Assembly: GCF_009910325.1 (NCBI RefSeq)
Contig: NZ_SUMG01000005.1
Coordinates: forward strand, 124,001 to 188,000
DNA from: Isachenkonia alkalipeptolytica
GTDB lineage: Bacteria; Bacillota; Clostridia; Peptostreptococcales; T1SED10-28
Reading direction: 5' to 3'
Length of the DNA: 64,000 bases
Below are positions 62,302-64,000 of the stretch, piece after piece (within the stretch, counting starts at the first letter, position 1; each line of letters starts with the position of its first letter). The notes beneath the pieces are model-generated. The model had not been told where the DNA came from, did not search any database, and saw nothing but the letters and a program-made list of their open reading frames with translations. The translations under genes were made by a program, and so were the position numbers.

Positions 62302-63840
62302 TTAATAATTTACAAAATTCAAGGGATTGGTCGGTTGGCCGTTTCTTCGTACTTCAAAGTGCAGATGGGGGCCGGTGCTTCTGCCCGTACTGCCCATAGA
62401 GCCGATTCTTGCTCCTTTATGCACCCGATCCCCGCTACTTACGTTAATCGCATTGAGGTGGGCATAATAGGTTTGATAACCGTTTTCATGGTTGATAATC
62501 ACCAGGTTTCCATAACTTCCCCGATAACCTGCAAACTCCACTTGTCCTGCGTCTGCAGCGTTTACCGGCGTTCCCGTAGGTCCCGCCACATCGATGCCGT
62601 TATGCATTCTTCCCCATCGGGTTCCGAATCCTGAGGTCAAACGCCCCCGGGTAGGACTGCTGAAGGATCCCGTGGCTACCGTGGTGGGCCGTTCCGCGGT
62701 TCCCCGGGCGACAATTCGGGTAACCGGTTCCGCAATAATTTTTTCCTCTTCAATTTCCATATCTATTTTCCGGCCATTTTCCCGAATAACATAGCCGCTA
62801 ATTTCCTTCTCTCCCGAGGCCCCTTGCTGAGTGATCTTTCGGTCCCCCTCATACATGGAGTCGGTATCATTGTATTCTGTTTCAAAATCGATTTCTTCCG
62901 TATATTCCACATGCTCTACCGTTCGTACAGTAATATAGGGCTTCGGCACGATGAGGTTCAGTTCATCTCCGATACTGATCATGTGCAGATCTTCCAAATG
63001 GCGATTGGCCTGTTCAATATCCTCCGAGGTCAGTCCATACTGTTTCGCAATTTCTGAAATGGTCTCGCCCTCTGCAACTTCATGGACTTCTTCCTCGTCG
63101 GTGCCTTTTTGCAGAATTTTTAAAGCATTGTCCTCTTCTTGAATTTCACCGAGGGAAACCAGCGCTTCTTCGATGGTTATCTCTTCGTTAAAGGCCACTT
63201 CTTCGTATTCCTTGTCTTCTTCCGTATAATCTTCTTTAATCTTATCCAGTAGCTTTGAGGCTTCTTCTTCGCTCCGTAGTTTGACTAAGGTTTCCCCTTC
63301 CACTTTAATGGTGTAGGCCTCCACATGATAATCAATGCTGGATAGGATTCTTTCCTCAATAACTGAAAGCTCCGTTAATGGGGTTTCACTTTCTTTGAAT
63401 TCTCCCTTTGTAAAGGAGAGACTTTCCTCTTCTACCACAATATTCTCATCATGGCGATCCCGAAGATCCTCTTCCATATCCTTTACCATTTGCTCAACAA
63501 TTTCCCGATTTTCCACAACGCCGATCTCTTCATCCTCAACGCTGACGGTATAACCTTCATAGGTAGGCTCCAGTATGGGCACTCCTTCACTGCTGAGGGT
63601 CACCCCTACTACCAGTAATACGGCAAAGCCGATACCTAAGACCACGCCTCCCTTTTGGGGAAGGGTAATCTTCTTACCTTTGATTTTTTCTTTTGTTTGC
63701 GCTGTTGTTGTTGCTATGTATCTTTTTATGTTATTTGTTTTTTCTGTTAATTTCAGGGTTTTTCGTTGTTTCTGCAACCATGCGCCGCTCTTTTCCATCT
63801 TATCTTTTCCCTGTTGCCTCAATTTTTGGAAGTAACCCAT
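62302..63840 (-). CDS. LysM-G5-M23 peptidoglycan endopeptidase
   Basis: A 512-residue membrane-anchored wall hydrolase. A basic N-terminus and one helix (about residues 64-84) lead to a long acidic stalk (about 90-250), a LysM wall-binding domain (about 255-303, GETISEIAKQYGL), a G5 domain (about 310-385), and an M23 zinc peptidase domain (about 405-508) with HNGIDVA, YYAHLN and the final HLHFEV. It should cut peptide cross-links. It has no PcsB-like coiled coil, so it is not an obvious FtsEX partner. It is transcribed alone before murA. Confidence 0.94.
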   Translation of the reverse strand: MGYFQKLRQQGKDKMEKSGAWLQKQRKTLKLTEKTNNIKRYIATTTAQTKEKIKGKKITLPQKGGVVLGIGFAVLLVVGVTLSSEGVPILEPTYEGYTVSVEDEEIGVVENREIVEQMVKDMEEDLRDRHDENIVVEEESLSFTKGEFKESETPLTELSVIEERILSSIDYHVEAYTIKVEGETLVKLRSEEEASKLLDKIKEDYTEEDKEYEEVAFNEEITIEEALVSLGEIQEEDNALKILQKGTDEEEVHEVAEGETISEIAKQYGLTSEDIEQANRHLEDLHMISIGDELNLIVPKPYITVRTVEHVEYTEEIDFETEYNDTDSMYEGDRKITQQGASGEKEISGYVIRENGRKIDMEIEEEKIIAEPVTRIVARGTAERPTTVATGSFSSPTRGRLTSGFGTRWGRMHNGIDVAGPTGTPVNAADAGQVEFAGYRGSYGNLVIINHENGYQTYYAHLNAINVSSGDRVHKGARIGSMGSTGRSTGPHLHFEVRRNGQPTNPLNFVNY

Positions 63841-63938
63841 GCCTTCACCTCTTATTGGAAAGTTTTTTATCTATACTGCTGGAAAATCCTCGAGTTTTTT
63901 TATAGTAATTTAGTCATGTTTTTATCGATGCTTTTTAT

Positions 63939-63966
63939 ATTATATCATATTCTTTTACAGAATCAA
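63939..63966 (-). promoter_or_regulatory. Promoter of the M23 peptidase gene
   Basis: Minus strand -35 TTGATT, 16-base spacer, extended -10 TGATATAAT; leader of about 90 bases. Confidence 0.65.
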
Positions 63967-64000
63967 TAATAAATCTTTCCTTTCTCGATTTTTGTCGAAA

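Noticed and set aside
1-64000. tRNA, rRNA, insertion sequence, prophage or defence genes
   Set aside because: None could be recognised by motif or gene content anywhere in the window.

Overview
The window is about 64 kb of a chromosome from a low-to-mid GC, anaerobic, Gram-positive bacterium of the class Clostridia. The evidence is a single-chain pyruvate:ferredoxin oxidoreductase, a class II superoxide reductase, a sigma-54 promoter with its activator, GHKL kinases, FtsEX, MurA, YycJ and HtrA, Shine-Dalgarno sites before almost every gene, frequent TTG/GTG starts, and many intrinsic terminators. An alkaliphilic relative of Alkaliphilus or Tindallia is a guess from style (acidic extracytoplasmic segments, several TRAP/NCS2-type carriers), not something the sequence proves. 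No rRNA, tRNA, phage, insertion sequence or CRISPR array was seen.

Layout. 1-6 kb: a metal-dependent hydrolase and an iron-type ABC importer (binding lipoprotein, permease, ATPase) behind a promoter with a Fur-like half site. 6-8.7 kb: a two-gene pair of glutamate-cysteine ligase and a glutathionylspermidine-synthase-like ATP-grasp enzyme, suggesting a low-molecular-weight thiol. 8.9-14.2 kb: chemoreceptor, MATE exporter, TPP-riboswitch-controlled ThiT, superoxide reductase. 14.3-17 kb: cardiolipin synthase and patatin. 17-24 kb: DUF4392 (glutamate-cyclase-like), a TAXI-TRAP transporter with DUF1850, and a GlnK/GlnL-like two-component system. 24-32.7 kb: PFOR, an orphan sensor kinase with a phased 10-bp repeat in its upstream region, a flavoprotein, CinA and an ArsR-family regulator.

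32.7-36 kb: a cysteine desulfidase and its sigma-54 activator behind a near-perfect -24/-12 promoter. 36-39 kb: an iron-storage island with a family 1 encapsulin, encapsulated ferritin carrying a C-terminal cargo peptide, hemerythrin and an unknown protein. 39-46 kb: a surface BspA-type leucine-rich-repeat protein, IlvE, a ClpE-like unfoldase, a DEAD-box helicase and a cold-shock protein. 46-51.5 kb: an operon of an aminotransferase, a membrane-anchored MutS-like ATPase and a RocB-type M20 peptidase. 51.5-55 kb: a sortase behind two tandem c-di-GMP-I-like aptamers, each with its own terminator, then a purine permease. 55-64 kb: envelope genes: ftsE, ftsX and a coiled-coil/DUF3048 protein; murA, yycJ, htrA, rlmH; and a LysM-G5-M23 endopeptidase.

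The most unusual points are the FtsEX operon whose third gene joins a PcsB/CwlO-like coiled coil to DUF3048 instead of a peptidase, the tandem c-di-GMP riboswitches before the sortase, the GshA/ATP-grasp pair, and the transport-sensing-metabolism cluster around DUF4392. All functions are read from sequence motifs and recalled family knowledge; no searches were run.
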